DNA of 64,000 nt, taken from NCBI GenBank assembly GCA_943735955.1, contig OX030962.1:1821110-1885109 (forward strand). Direction: 5' to 3'. Within the stretch, counting starts at the first letter, position 1; each line of letters starts with the position of its first letter. This DNA is from Piscicola geometra (lineage: Eukaryota > Annelida > Clitellata > Hirudinida > Piscicolidae). The notes beneath the pieces are model-generated. The model searched no databases, was not told the origin of the DNA, and saw only the letters and a list, made by a program, of their open reading frames with translations. The translations under genes and the position numbers were made by a program. Of the stretch, positions 34,475 through 47,569 are shown piece after piece.

Positions 34475-36389
34475 GGATCTGTTTTACATTTCTGCCGCAA
34501 ACAAACTATAATATCGGTTACTCAATTCCTAAAAATGTCTTAAAAAAGTATAATTTTTGTAATATGGATCTTGAAAATTAAAAAGTATCATTTTATAAAT
34601 TTATTTGCATAATGTTGAAAATAAACGGACTTTAAAAAGTATAATTTTGTAATATGGTTCTTGAAAATGAAAAAGTATCATTTTATAAAAAATGTTATAT
34701 AATATGAACTTTTCACAATATACCTTTGAAAATTAAATTTTTATTTAAATATATATATAAAATTTAAGAGTAAAAGAACACTTGTATTTTTATTATGTAT
34801 AAACAATAATTATTTATTTAACTTAAAATCAAACTCACAAAACAATCTTTAATATTAATAAAAAAGTAAGTGTATCATATTTGATTAACTTAATATATAG
34901 GATCAAACTTACAAAACAGTCTTAAAATACAAATAAAAAAGTAATTGTTTATAATTGAATAACTTAATATGCATGATCAAATTCATAAACAGTCTTTTAA
35001 AATAGTAATAAAAGTAATTTTTAAATATTCAATTAACTTAATATTTAAGATCAAACTCACTTATATCTTTCAAAATATTAATAAAAAGATCATTATTCTT
35101 ATTTTTCTGCCTCCACATAAACTCTGCTAGATAGCTGTCCAGCAGACTTCTAGCAGCTCCTGCTTCTTTCTTATTCCTTCTTTTCAGCTTGTTCCACAAA
35201 CTCTCGATAGTCTGTGTGTGGGCTCCAGTAGTAGGGTCAATAAAGTTAATGGAATGATTTACAATTCATGTGCCTATAACCCATTCCATCAATCTCTTCT
35301 ATTCTGCTATATGAAGCCCACATGTCTGAAAGAATGATTGAGCCGGGAGCAATGCAGGCCTTGATGGCACCCAGCAGAGTGTCTGCAGTTCGATCCGGCA
35401 CTGCATAGAGAAACACTTCTTTAGTCTCTCTGCATATCCCTCCAAAGACCCATTGCTGAGGAAGGATTCTGCCTTTGTGGTGCTTGCGACGAGAGATGAG
35501 GGTCTCGTCAATCTCGACGTGTAGACCTGGTCCCCCTATTATTGTTGGAGTTCTAACCATCCTCCAGATGCAGACTTCGCGGATGAAGTTCTTCCAGTCC
35601 ACAGACGTCTTGCGACCAATGCCTATCTCATTAAGGCAAAACTTTATGGTACTTTGGTTGGTTGCCCAACTATAAAAAAGTAATATAATTTTCCAAAATT
35701 CCAAGTTGGAGTTCTCCAACCAAGTACCTTTGCGGAGGAAATTTTTTTGCCTGCACTGAGCTTACTGCAGCTCCACCTTTCTTGTGTTAGATTCATTTGA
35801 TGATTATTTTGGCATAATCGAACTCTATGTAACACTCCGTGTCTCTGCAAAAACTTTATGGCCGTCTTCTTGTCAAAATTTGAAATAGTTTGAATATTCA
35901 TTTTTTACTGCGTACTCAAGAATTAAGACTACAAACCAGTGTTATTTTCATAACGAAAACGAAAATTCTGAATAATCGTTACACGAAAACGAAAATAAAA
36001 ACTTTAATTATTTTCAAAACGAAAACGAAAATAAAAACTTTAATTATTGTTAAAACGAAAATAAAAACTTTAATTATTGTTAAAACGAAAATAAAAACTA
36101 TAATTAATTCCTAAACGAAACTGCTACAAACGAAAAAGTAAAAGTGTATCTAAGTAAAACTAAATAATTTTTTGTTCTTATTTTAATTATTCAATTTTTT
36201 AAGTCCGTTTATGGAAAGGTAAACATAATTGTCTAAAATCGTCTAACTAAAAATTTGATGCATTAAAATATAATAAGTCCGTTTATTTTCAACGTTATGC
36301 AAACAAATTTAAGGTATATTTTTTTCCAACCAATAGGAATTGAATGGGCGATATTTCAGTTGTTTGCGGCAGAAATGTAAAACAGATCC
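34475..36389 (-). mobile_element. Merlin-type (IS1016/ISXO2-like) DNA transposon, degenerate
   Basis: Outer ends GGATCTGTTTTACATTTCTG (34475) and its inverted partner (ending 36389) match over about 60 bp. A second inverted block (34602-34637 versus 36276-36312, with aagtccgtttattttcaacg) extends the terminal repeats. It encloses a minus-strand transposase remnant (35080-35901). No convincing target-site duplication was found. The right end touches the start of the long inverted repeat at 36390. Confidence 0.75.
35080..35901 (-). pseudogene. Merlin/ISXO2-like transposase with frameshifts
   Basis: Catalytic DDE positions are visible: VEIDETLISRRKHHKGR (first D), IILSDMWASYSRI (second D) and, after a frame change near 35255, NFIDPTTGAHTQTIESLWN (E), followed by LLDSYLAEFMWR. 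Between them lie WVFGGICRETKEVFLYAV and RTADTLLGAIKACIAPGS. The N-terminal part (35690-35901) is in a different frame, so at least two frameshifts break the gene. Confidence 0.85.
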
Positions 36390-37104
36390 TAAAATATTCA
36401 TATGATAGATTTTGAAGTGCAGATTTCAAATCAAATTACATTTTCCAAATATCTCAAATGGTTCAAAATTATTCAACTTTTAAACTCCCGAAATGTGAGC
36501 GTTTTGGCGATGAGTGTCATTTAATGTTGAAACTTGACAAGATCATGTATTTAAAAGCAAAAACTTAATTGTGATGCGCTTTACATTTAATAAAATGTTA
36601 TACGTATGATTTGTATTTTTAAAATTACAAACGAGCACTTTTTTTCAATGAAGTTGATATCATTCAGAAGATTAGGAAATGTACTTTCAGAATTTATTTG
36701 CTAGATTTTAATTATATTTTTAAAAGTAGTTTAAAATTCAAAGTGAAAATTTTAAAGTTTATTTTCTCGTTTAATTAGTTGAGAAATAATTTTCTAGCGT
36801 TCGGTTTGAAGTAGCAAATTCAAATAAGATTTTAATGATATATCATTCATTTATATAAATTATATTTTGATTTGTGAATTTGAAAAATGAATAAGTAGGT
36901 GTCGATTCAAAAAGTCCAGATGACACAGCGTAAAGTTGACTTGATATGATATTCAGTTTTGAATATTGGTTTTTTAAGCTTAGTCAATAAAATGGTTAAA
37001 CTTTCATTTAATTACAATTTGAATTTTATTTAAAAGCTAGAACCTATAATAAAAGAAATTTATTGTGCTGATTGCACATATTAACGAAATTCGTCACTTT
37101 TAGC
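36390..37104. repeat. Left arm of a long inverted repeat
   Basis: About 715 bp (continuing at 40006-40035 after a hAT insertion) that pairs in inverse orientation with 43980-45829. Shared words include gatagattttgaagtgcagatttcaaatc, ctcccgaaa.gtgagcgttttggcg, gtgtcatttaatgttgaaacttgacaag and the inverse of gaatcgacacctactt. No coding content recognised. Confidence 0.8.
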
Positions 37105-39997
37105 CAGGGGCGGCGATCTGCGGAAAATCTTGTGGGGGTCCTCCCCAGGGTTGGAATCAAAGAACCGGTATCGACCAATACAGTATTAGCGATACTATTT
37201 AGTATTGTTTGCTGTATTGCTAATTCTTTTTGTATCAATTATTAATATTTGTATCGCCAAACATTAAACAAAAGTTTGATAAAAATAATTTTCTATTGCC
37301 ACTATGAACGATTTGAAGAAAAACAGTAGCGATTTTAGTACCTTTTATTATTTTTCATCTATATAAATTCAATTAAAACTAGCCATCAACCCATCAAATA
37401 AATTTTATAAAATCTTGTTTTCCATTCATTTCTGAGTACAATAGTTTAAAAAAATTACAAATAGATTTAAATTTGCCAAAGTTATAAACAAATATACATT
37501 GGGAGATTTTTTTGGCCCACAGTGTATATCTAGATTCTAAATATACACTGTGGGCCATTTAGATAACATAAAATACCCTCTCTGCCTGTCTTCTTGCCCT
37601 CTTTCCACAGCTCGTTTACTCCAATTGCCAAAAAGACCCCTTCGAATGTCTGACCGACTAGCAAATTCTTCTGCTAGTCTTTTCAAATCCAGACTGTCAA
37701 GTACATCCTGATGTGCATGACAAACGGCCAGTGAATTCAAGCGAGGCTGTGTCATAGGTGCCTGCAACCAAGTCTTAAGACCCCGCAAAGCCCTAAAAGA
37801 TCTTTCTGCAGTACATGACGTTATTGGACACACAAGCATCCATCTGATCAATCTTTCAACTTAAGGAAACAGTTTTCTGACTTCCGTGATCATAGCTTGA
37901 ATTATTTGTGTGTTTGTGCAAAAGTTCTGTATTCATTCTGGTCTTTAAACATAGCTAACTGTGAACAAAGACCAGTTTCATTTAACTCACGATACTGCTT
38001 GCAAATATCATGGTTCACTTCACCAGTTAGCAGCATTGTCTCCAGCTGCAAGTAGGAACGCAAACCAGGAGAATCTCGATTGAACCTTTCTGTGAGTTGC
38101 ATGATTGCAATGTCTATGACAGCGTAATATGCTGCTCGATAATGTTCCTCTGGTGTTGTTGCCACATAAGCTGGGCCCAGCCCACAATACTTTTGTGGCG
38201 GCTTTCGCACCCGAGGTACAGAATCGGCTCGAGATCATATGCCAAAACCATACTGTTGACATCTCTGAAAATGGCATTAAACTGTTAATCTAATCGTAGG
38301 CGACGCAGTTCTTGCACAACTGAATCAGTCGCTACAATCATTCTACTGACCGTGGCAATTGCTGATTGCAACGACTTGTTTAACTGTTCCAGAAGTGAAA
38401 ACACCAAAACAACTCCTTGAGGGCCAGTGCAGTAGTGCCCCGTTGGAAAAATGTCTCAAGCCTTTCAGCTGTTTCATCAGCAGTACCAATGGAAGCAAAT
38501 GATTCCAAGCTAACAAGTACCACTTCATTATGTTCAAGCACAGAAGACACTGTAGAAACTCTGGTCAGTCATCTTGTAGGACAAAGAAGTTTTATACTAT
38601 ACTTTTTATTCAGTGGCTCATCAGGAAAGTCAATTATAAGAGACACTAAATCATCACTAAACTGCTTCTTGACCTTCCCTGAACGATTGTAAAAAGCACC
38701 TAACTCTTGGACAAACTGAAGTGAATTGCTCAAAAAGGGAATTGCGGCAGCTGTGTCCTGGGAAAAAAATTTTACAGTGTGCAGAACAGTGGAAAAACAA
38801 TGCAAGCGGATGCTCACTGCTGATAATAGCATGACAACCATTATATCGGCCCTTCATGTAACAGCGTAGTCATAAGCCTGAGCTCTTAGTTTTTTTATAG
38901 GTAGCATAATTCTGATCAGAAAATCTTTTACTACAGCAGATAATGTTTTTCCGATCGTATCTGGTGGCCTGAATAAACCAATAAACTGTTCATTAACATT
39001 CAGAGCTTCATAAAAAAAACGAGTACATATCAATTCCTGCTCTAACCCATTGCAATCTTGTGTGCCGTCAACCACAACACCTAACTGGCATGATTCGGCA
39101 TCAACAGTGAACACTGTGTTTCTAACGATAGAATGAGCTAAAGGCTTCAGCATTTCATGTTGGCAGTTATGCGATATGAAACTTGTAGTTTGATTTAACC
39201 AAAACTTTTGTTAATGTTCGAAGCCTTTTGAAATTCATTAACCTTGGTTCATCTAAAAAATTAAAAGGGTCGATATTGAAGTAGACCTCAGAATCCCCCT
39301 ATGAATATCGCCCATGCAAAATAAGTAGCACAATATGAATGATTTTTTAAATAAAAATGTAAATCTGTCTGCTTGCAAAAAGTGAACCGATATTTTCTGA
39401 AAAGCATTTTGAATGTCTACTTGCGAAAATTGAAAAAATATGTTATTGAATAAAAATTCTGTTTTATGCCATGGTTGACGAGTATGCTTGTATCAAGAAA
39501 GGAGTTGAGAAGTTATTGTATTTTTAAAACTGAGGATGGTCGATGTTAAGATGGACCCCAGCACCCATCTAGCATCGCTGCCCATACATACTCACAATGT
39601 ATTACTGTATTTGCATTTTTTATCCCATGGTTGACGATTAGGCTCGTATCAAAATGAGAGTTGAGAAATGTGTATTTTTAAAAGAGTGAGAGGGTCCTTA
39701 TAAAGGAGGACCCCAGAACCCCCTTAAGATTACCGCCTACGCCAAAGAGATAAAAAGAAAAGTAGATGAAGGAGTATTTAATTAAGCAAAGAATATTTTT
39801 AAGACACATACTCACAATGTATTACTGTATAAGCATTCATTTTTATGCCATGGTTGACGATTATGTTCATATCAAAATTTAAAAAATTAGATAAAAAGAT
39901 TGGAAAAAAGTGGGGGGGTCCACATTGAGGTGGACCCTCCCACTAAAAAATCTTGGGGGGTCCTGACCCCAGGACCCCCCCAGGATCGCCGCCCATG
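37105..39997 (-). mobile_element. hAT-family element (2,893 bp) with perfect 8-bp target-site duplication
   Basis: Termini CAGGGGCGGCGATC... and ...GATCGCCGCCCATG. The flanks are an exact 8-bp direct repeat cttttagc (37097-37104 and 39998-40005), diagnostic for hAT. It inserted into the left arm of the long inverted repeat. A broken minus-strand transposase spans about 37540-39150. Near the right end the paired ccccagga / tcttggggggtcc motifs form subterminal inverted repeats. A 301-bp internally deleted relative is at 49588-49888. Confidence 0.92.
37537..39153 (-). pseudogene. hAT transposase (ZMYM1/TTF-type) in broken frames
   Basis: In gene order: 38854-39153 (VVDGTQDCNGLEQELICTRF), 38569-38841 (FLQSFREGQEAV and neighbouring frames), 38343-38537, 37902-38210 (YCGLGPAYVATTPEEHYRAA, RFNRDSPGLRSYLQLETMLL) and 37537-37851 (PITSCTAERSFRALRGLKTW, then MTQPRLNSLAVCHAHQDV). 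The last is the typical hAT dimerisation block. Several stops and frame changes separate the pieces, so no full transposase can be made. Confidence 0.85.
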
Positions 39998-40109
39998 CTT
40001 TTAGCTCATTTGCATATCGTTCGTGGCGGTTGCTAACTAGATGTGCATATTTAGAATTATAAATTGTTAACTTTTTGTTAAATAATCGATTAACTTTTGC
40101 TCAAAAGTA

Positions 40110-40345
40110 ATGAATTTAATTCTGTACATCTCATGTGTGAGGAGTACAATGTTACACGCCTCTGAGACTTGGGCTGTCACCACAGAAACAATCAACCACC
40201 TTCAACGCAACGACCGGGCCATGATCCGTGCAACATCAAATCAAAAAATCTCATCAGTTCAGATGAGCTTCAAAAAATGATGGGGATATTGGTGCTGTAC
40301 TGCAATCGAGAAGAATGAGGTGGTTTGGGCATGTGGAACGTGATG
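40110..40345 (+). pseudogene. LINE reverse-transcriptase C-terminal fragment
   Basis: Reads SETWAVTTETINHLQRND, then frame-shifted RRMRWFGHVERDGG. These are hallmark words of the region after the RT domain in RTE/jockey-type non-LTR elements. It is short and broken. Confidence 0.7.
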
Positions 40346-40607
40346 GTGGATGGATCAACAAGCTTGATTTAGTATTTAAACTATTTAGTTGAAAAGTGCT
40401 GTCTAGTTTTATTATTTATAATTTAGTGGTGTTAAACTGGAGATAGTTCGTATGAAAGATGTAAGGTTACTAGTAGCTTGGTTGAATGTGTTAGGTGAGA
40501 TGAATTGAAGAAGTTGTTTTCATCAGCCTATTTATGGTAGGTTATGTTGAATAAATAAAGTCGACGAATTTAGATTTAGATTTATAGATGATAGTCTAGA
40601 TATAATG

Positions 40608-40735
40608 GGATGCAGTCGATTCACCCCATAACCGATTCACCCCATAACCGATTCACCCCATAACCGATTCACCCCTTAACCGATTCACCCCATAACCGAT
40701 TCACTCCTCAACCGATTCACTCTTTAAAATAGTTA
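40608..40735. repeat. 17-bp minisatellite (cgattcaccccataac), about 7 copies
   Basis: Direct copies of cgattcaccccataac with small changes. The preceding gggatgcagtcgattcacc resembles, in inverse orientation, gggatgaatcgactgcaac at 45917-45936. Confidence 0.85.
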
Positions 40736-40741
40736 AAAACG

Positions 40742-41295
40742 GACTTATTTTTTAAAATAAAATTTTAAATATAAAATAAAATTTTAAATATAAAATAAAA
40801 TTTTGAATATAAAATAAAATTTTAAATATAAAATAAAATTTTGAATATAAAATAAAATTTTGAATATAAAATAAAATTTTGAATATAAAATAAAATTTTG
40901 AATATAAAATAAAATTTTAAATATAAAATAAAATTTTAAATATAAAATAAAATTTTAAATATAAAATAAAATTTTAAATATAAAATAAAATTTTAAATAT
41001 AAAATAAAATTTTAAATATAAAATAAAATTTCAAATATAAAATAAAATTTTAAATATAAAATAAAATTTTAAATATAAAATAGAATTTTAAATATAAAAT
41101 AGAATTTTAAATATAAAATAGAATTTTAAATATAAAATAGAACTTTAAATATAAAATAAAATTTTTAATATAAAATAAAATTTTTAATATAAAATAAAAT
41201 TTTTAATATAAAATAAAATTTTTAATATAAAATAAAATTTCAAATATAAAATAAAATTTTAAATATAAAATAAAATTTCAAATATAAAATAATTT
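40742..41295. repeat. 19-bp AT-rich minisatellite (ataaaataaaattttaaat), about 28 copies
   Basis: Units of tataaaataaaattttaaa with subfamilies (ttgaat, ttcaaat, tagaat, tttaat) grouped in blocks, which indicates local unit-by-unit spread. Confidence 0.95.
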
Positions 41296-41861
41296 ATTAA
41301 ATTAAAAATACTTTATTAAAAAAAATGAAATATTAAATAAAAATAAATTATTAAACACAAAATAAAATACTAAATAAAAGGCATTCTTTTCAACCAATTC
41401 ATTTTAGGGTTGTATTTTATGACAGCCTTGGGACAAAATGAACCTTAAGGAATGATTTTTTTAGAGTTAATTGAGGTTTTTAGAAAGTAAAAGTAAGCAT
41501 ACATTTATAATTTTTAACATGGGGCAGATCATGCAGTTGATTAGGAATTGATAAGGAAGTGAAGAAAAAACAGACTATTTTTAAAAAACATATAAAAATG
41601 GTGCTTTTTTCTCTTTCATATCTATTTTCTTTGCAATCATTTGACTTGAATTGTCCATCCTGCACATATCTCCCTTCTACTGAAATTATACATTTTTGCA
41701 CATTTCCCAGTTTTTAGGTAATTCTTACCCGTATCTCACATCTCATGATAATTGTGAGAGAGGTTAATCTGAACTTTGAATTAGTTTGGTTCCAACCTTG
41801 TCGAAAACCTTGTTTATTTTTTCGAAAAAATAAAATTTCCGTTAAAAGTACACTAGCATAC

Positions 41862-43413
41862 TAGAGGTCGGACATGGACGATTTTTCATTCCCGGTCCCT
41901 TCCCGTTCCCGAAATTTGTTTTCCCGTCCCGTCCCGTTCCCGATGGGACATCAGAATTTTGATTCCCGTCCCGTCCCGTTCCCGAAATTTTTTTTCCCGT
42001 CCCGTCCCATTACCGATGGGACATCAGAATTTTGATTCCCGTCCCGTCCCGTTTCCGAAATTTATTTCCCGTCCCGACCCGTTCCCGAAAGCTTTTTGTT
42101 TTTTTATTCATTTTTTCTGCCGTTTTCACGGGTCCCAAATTTGCTAGTTCTAACATTTCTTAAAATTTAGTATTTGAAAATCAGAGAATATTTCTTTTAA
42201 TAAAATAAAAAAAACACGATTTAAATTTCAAATATTTATTGAAATGAAAGTATTGAAGTTAGTCATTGTTTTTGAGTAATTCAATCAAGTCTTTATTGCT
42301 TTTCACACGGGTTAAACCGTTAAGATTTCAGCTTTCAAATGAGATGATTTTGGGTCTGAAGTTAAACGACCACATATTGGAAAATTCCGTTTACAGAGAA
42401 TATAACTTGCAGATATACTAAACAAAATTTTGGCTACTTCTTATAGTATTTTAAAATGCTCATTTTATTCCAATAAAATAAAACATCTTTATAATTTTCA
42501 ATTTGTTTGGGACGTAATTGTGAATATTTGTACAATTCATCCTCTTCTGAATTTTTTTCTTCATTCCTTATTATTAATTTTTCAATAATGTTAGAAATAT
42601 GTTTTTTGACAACATTTTTATTCTCCACAACTGCAAATATAAAATCATTCGTATAATTTGATAGTATAATAATTTTATTATAATTTTTACGTTATGAAAA
42701 CAAACATAATAGGTCTAAATAACCATCATTTGTTTTTTTTCTCAACGGCACTGCAGCTTGGTCTGGCTGTAAAAAATAGAATTAAATTTTCTCTAATGAA
42801 AGTCTTGGTATTTATTTCTTTTCTATCCAAAAATTTTTTCCCATTATTCTTTCATACTGGCGATGCAACAGACATGCTGTCATATGAATAAGATCAATGG
42901 CATCTTTCCTTTTGCCGAAATGATCAACTGAGCAATCATTTGGAAATTAATCATTCAAATTCAAAGTATTAATTTATAAAACGAAAATAATATAACTGAC
43001 CATTTTGATTTCATCTGAAAAGTTTTTATCATCATCCATTTGTTCTAATCTCCCTAATCTTTGGACTCATCATAACAACTTCAAATTTAGTGTTAGAGAT
43101 TTTCGACATTGGCAATGGTGGCTTCGTTATACATTTCTATTGCATTTAATACTTATTTTAAGTACGGAGTATCGATGAAATAAAGATTTCCATACTTAGA
43201 AGTTTGCTGAAAAATCATTGTTAAAGAATCCAAAAACTGTTATTCCCGTTTTTCCCGTTCCCGATTTAAAAGTTGATTCCCGTTCCCGTCATTTCCCGTT
43301 CCCGATTTGAATTTTGATTCCCGTTCCCGTTCCCGTCCCGAAAACTTATTCCCGGTTCCCGACTTTTCCCGTCTCGAAATTAATTTTCATTCCCGTTCCC
43401 GGTCCGACCTCTA
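41862..43413 (-). mobile_element. hAT-family element, copy 2, with perfect 8-bp TSD (1,552 bp)
   Basis: TIRs TAGAGGTCGGAC / GTCCGACCTCTA, flanked by the exact 8-bp duplication tagcatac (41854-41861 and 43414-43421). Inverted relative to copy 1 at 11078-12580, with the same CCCGTCCCG / TTCCCGTTCCCG subterminal arrays. The transposase remnant (minus strand, about 42254-42630, including SEEDELYKYSQLRPKQIE) is broken by stops, but it keeps about 40 bp that copy 1 has lost. A helper element elsewhere must have moved it. Confidence 0.93.
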
Positions 43414-43624
43414 TAGCATACTGAAAGTAAACAACGAATATATACTCTGCCATTAATGGAGACTTCGTTAACCTGGCTTCTATTCTTCCCATGAATCATA
43501 AATTGAAAATAACTCCAAAATAATTATTTATTTGACAAAAAACACAAAAATATTTTTTCTCTTAAAAACCAATTCATGATATTAAATTGTGATTATTCAA
43601 TAACCAGTTATTCAATAAAAAATA

Positions 43625-43960
43625 TATTATATAAAATATAAATATACTGGTATAAATATAAATATACTGGTATAAATATAAATATACTGGTATAAATATA
43701 AATATACTAGTATAAATATAAATATACTGGTAAAAATACAAATTTACTGGTATAAATATAAATATACTGGTATAAATATAAATATACTGGTATAAATATA
43801 AATATAATGGTATAAATATAAATATACTGGTATAAATATAAATATACTGGTATAAATATAAATATACTGCTATTAATATAAATATACTGGTATAAATATA
43901 AATATACTGGTATAAATATAAATATACTATTAAAACTATAAATATGCTATATAAAATATA
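43625..43960. repeat. 20-bp AT-rich minisatellite (tataaatataaatatactgg), about 16 copies
   Basis: Tandem 20-mers with rare variants (aatg, ctgc, ctag), ending just before the inner end of the right inverted-repeat arm. Confidence 0.95.
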
Positions 43961-43979
43961 AATATGCTATTACTATAAT

Positions 43980-45829
43980 TATCAACCGCCACGAGCGATA
44001 TGCAAATGAGCTAAAAGTGGCGAATTTCGTTAATATGTGCAATCAGCACAATAAATTGCTTTTATTTAAGGTTCTAGCTTTTAAATAAAATTCAAATTGT
44101 AATTAAATGAAAGTTTAACCATTTTTTCATCAAAAAAATTTAATAAAAAGTAAAATTTAATTAACTAAGCTTAAAAAACCAATATTTAAAACTGAATATC
44201 ATATCAAGTCAACTTTACGCTGAGGCATCTGGACTTTTTGAATCGACACCTACTTGTTCATTTTTCAAATTCGCAAATCAAAATATAATGTATATAAATG
44301 AATGATATATCATTAAAATCGTATTTGAATTTCCTACTTCAAACCGAATGCTAGAAAATTATTTCTCAAATAATTAAACGAGAAAATAAACTTTAAATTT
44401 TTCACTTTGAATTTTAAACTACTTTTAATAATATAATTAAAATCTAGCAAATACATTCTGAAAGTAAATTTCCTACTCTTTAAAATGATATCAACTTCAT
44501 TGAAAAAAAGTGCTCCTCCGTTTGTGGCTTTTAAAATACAAATCATAGTATAGCATTTTATTAAATGTAAAGGGCATCACAATTAAGTTTTTGCTTTTAT
44601 ATCATCTGTTGAATAGTTATCGCCGTTTAAATGCTAAATTCCTATATTATTTAAAAATTCATAGTTATTCTTGGTTGGTTTATTTTTTTAAGTTTGATTT
44701 ATTTACATTCATTTTATTGGTTCTTATGATATTCATAGCTTAGAGTCCAAAATAATAAATTAAGCCATTTGAGCGTAACAACTTTACAAATGATAATTTT
44801 TTAAACTTTAAAATACAGTTGTATTCAAATGGAATTTTCTGGCCCAATCTGTCAGAAGCTTGGTCTCACATGTATTGATATTAAAAATAAAAGTTTGAAA
44901 AAAGTTGTTTTTATAAGCAATGGCCTAGTTCTAGAGTTAAAAAACTTTTTTTAAAAGGAACATATATATTGTCTTAGTTTAGCAGCTAGGCTACCTAAAC
45001 TTTAGCTGAAGTTTTGGGATGCCTTAATGACAACTTCATTTATACAAACCAACTGGTTTTATACTCAAAGGTGTGAATTGTTGCTAAAAAGAGAATAAAT
45101 CTTTAAAAAAAGAGAAAACTAGGATCATTCATGAATTTAGAATTTCTTCCTCCATCTTCAAAAATAAATGTGCGAAAAGTGTCTTTGAACACATTTTTAT
45201 TTGGAAATTGTTCAAAAACAATACCATTAACTTTTCAATCCAAAAAGGAAGAATTATTCACTCTCGCTTTTCATTGTTAATACAATTTAGTTTTATTTAA
45301 ATATTTATCATTCATTAAATATTTTTCATTCTCACTTTTTATTGTTTATACAAATTTCGTTGTTTTATTGAAATTATTATCATTCTTTTAATATTATTCA
45401 TTTTCGCTTTTTATTGTTAATACAGTTTTTTTTATATTAAAAAAAGTAGAATTTCGTTTTCTATTCCAACATAAAGTTTATGTGCTTTTAAAGATTTATT
45501 TATTTTGGTGGAAAATAAACGGTTTAAAATCTTTTATTTTATTATGAATTAATTTTGTTAAAATACTACTTCGTTTTTTTAAATACATGATCTTGTCAAG
45601 TTTCAACATTAAATGACACTCATCAAAAAAGTTATAATGATATAACGTCGCGACGTCGTCCCGTCAAACTCTTATGTATTTTTTTGGCTTAAGCGGGGAA
45701 AATAATTCGCCAAAACGCTCACTTTTCGGGAGTTAAAAAATTGAATAACTTTTGAACCATTTGAGATATTTGGAAAATGAAAACTGATTTGAAATCTGCA
45801 CTTCAAAATCTATCATAGGAATATTTTAT
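43980..45829. repeat. Right arm of the long inverted repeat, interrupted
   Basis: Inverse copy of 36390-37104 plus 40006-40035. The match runs 43980-44605 and resumes at about 45580-45829. The intervening 44605-45580 is absent from the left arm and is an AT-rich insertion without recognised coding content. A further 60 bp (about 45640-45700, with cgtcgcgacgtcgtcccgtc) is also extra. Confidence 0.78.
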
Positions 45830-45899
45830 TTTTTAAATTAATAAATTTTGAAAATTTCGTGGCGGTTGCTAACTATAATATAAATACAAATATACTATT

Positions 45900-47118
45900 G
45901 AGGGGTCGATCGGTGAAGGGATGAATCGACTGCAACTCCAGAAATATAACTGCACTTTTTCATAAAACTTTCTGAAGATAATTCATTTTGATCGTATTTT
46001 GTCCAAGCTTCTTCCAGTTTCGCTTGGATTGATTTGGCGGTCTGACTTTGCCGCCACCTCAGCAACCTTTCCTTTACCATTTGGCACTGCCTGTGACAGC
46101 CTTTGCTTCGTAATAAATTAAATTTATTACAATATAAAATTCTAAATTAGATTTTTTAGCTCTGCGGTTAAGGCGAACGTGCCATCCCTCGAGGTCGTTG
46201 TTGGTGCGCACTGAACGGCGGTACACAGACCAACTGTCAACGGTCCAGATGTGGCTATTCAACCAGGTCTCGCGGAAGAATGAAAAAAACCTTTCCAGTC
46301 TCTCATTGGTGTTGCCTTCACACACTTCTTCGAAGGCTGCTCCAATGTGACTGGCCAGCAAAAGAGACAGAGCAAAAACCTTACGAATAAGATTATATAC
46401 CCTGTCCCTTTCCATATACGAGGTCACAAGCTCTTGCACTTTCCGCCAAAGTGCCTGCTTTAAGTGAAAAGCACCACCCTTGATCTCCTTGTCAGGGAAG
46501 ACCTGTATTGCTCTCCACAGGCTCCCTTCAAAGTCGATGACAATGGTTCTCAATTTAATTTCAATTGAGAGGGGTTGTCTTACTTTCTCCAAAACCTGAA
46601 TTGATAGTAAAACTTAATTATAACAATTTACTTCATAAATTAATTTAAATAGCATAATCTTTTATTGTAGAAGACTGTCACATATACCTTCTTGTAATTC
46701 TTCTGCCTTTTGCCCGTCATGATAACAAAACAGAAAGGCAACTGTTTAAAGTTGTCTTCATATCTTCAATGAATAAAAGTAATGATTTTAAATCTATAAA
46801 ATATTTTTAAAAAATGTAATTAATAAATAGAAACGACAATAATGTCAAAATTATCAAAATAGTTTATATAAATTGTATAAATAGAATAGAAAACAGATGA
46901 ATTCATTCATTTGGTACCTCAAAAACGCATGAATAGAAAAGAGTTGGTGATTGGCGATTTCACCACTTTAAAAGTCCCGTCCATATACCAAGTGTAAGCT
47001 TTGGATAAACGGTCCAGCTGACTTTCGGTGGCAAATATAGCGTGATGGCGATTGCCATCAGAAACGGTTCCTCTAAAGAACGTTTCGTTAATTGTATTGT
47101 TGAGATGTACTTCATCAA
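45900..47118 (-). pseudogene. MULE-family transposase, broken
   Basis: In gene order: 46919-47118 (TFFRGTVSDGNRHHAIFATE, KAYTWYMDGTFKVV with the catalytic D), 46688-46766 (QLPFCFVIMTGKRQKNY), 46074-46595 (TIVIDFEGSLWRAIQVFPDK, GGAFHLKQALWRKVQEL, SVRTNNDLEGWHVRLNRRA) and, after a frame change at about 46076, 45900-46075 (SQTAKSIQAKLEEAWTKY, KKCSYISG). Splice sites flank the blocks. The frame changes and a stop near the end of the first block mean it is not intact. N-terminal zinc finger not seen. Confidence 0.85.
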
Positions 47119-47569
47119 CCTGAAATATATTCATAATGTAACATAAAGTTGTTGAATAATAAAATAATTATACGTGCGAACTCATTTTTATCTCAAAATC
47201 TGTAGAGTCAGGATTTGTTGGCCTCATAGCCGCCCGACTTCTATTTGCTATTCGGCACAAGTTAACTTCACATATTTTATATTATATAATATATTTCATA
47301 TAATTTTTTATTGAATAATTATTCTTTTATTTAATAATTATTTTTTTATTGAATGATTATTTTTTTATTTAATAATTATTTTTTTTATGAATAATTATTT
47401 TTTTATTTTATCATTTATTTAATAATTTTTTACTTACTTTTTTTTTTAAAGAATTATCTATTCATTTTATAATTATCTTTTTATTTTATAATTTTTGGAA
47501 TATTTTATAATTTTTATTATATTTTTTAAATATTTTATATTTTTTTAATATTTTATAATTTTTAATATT

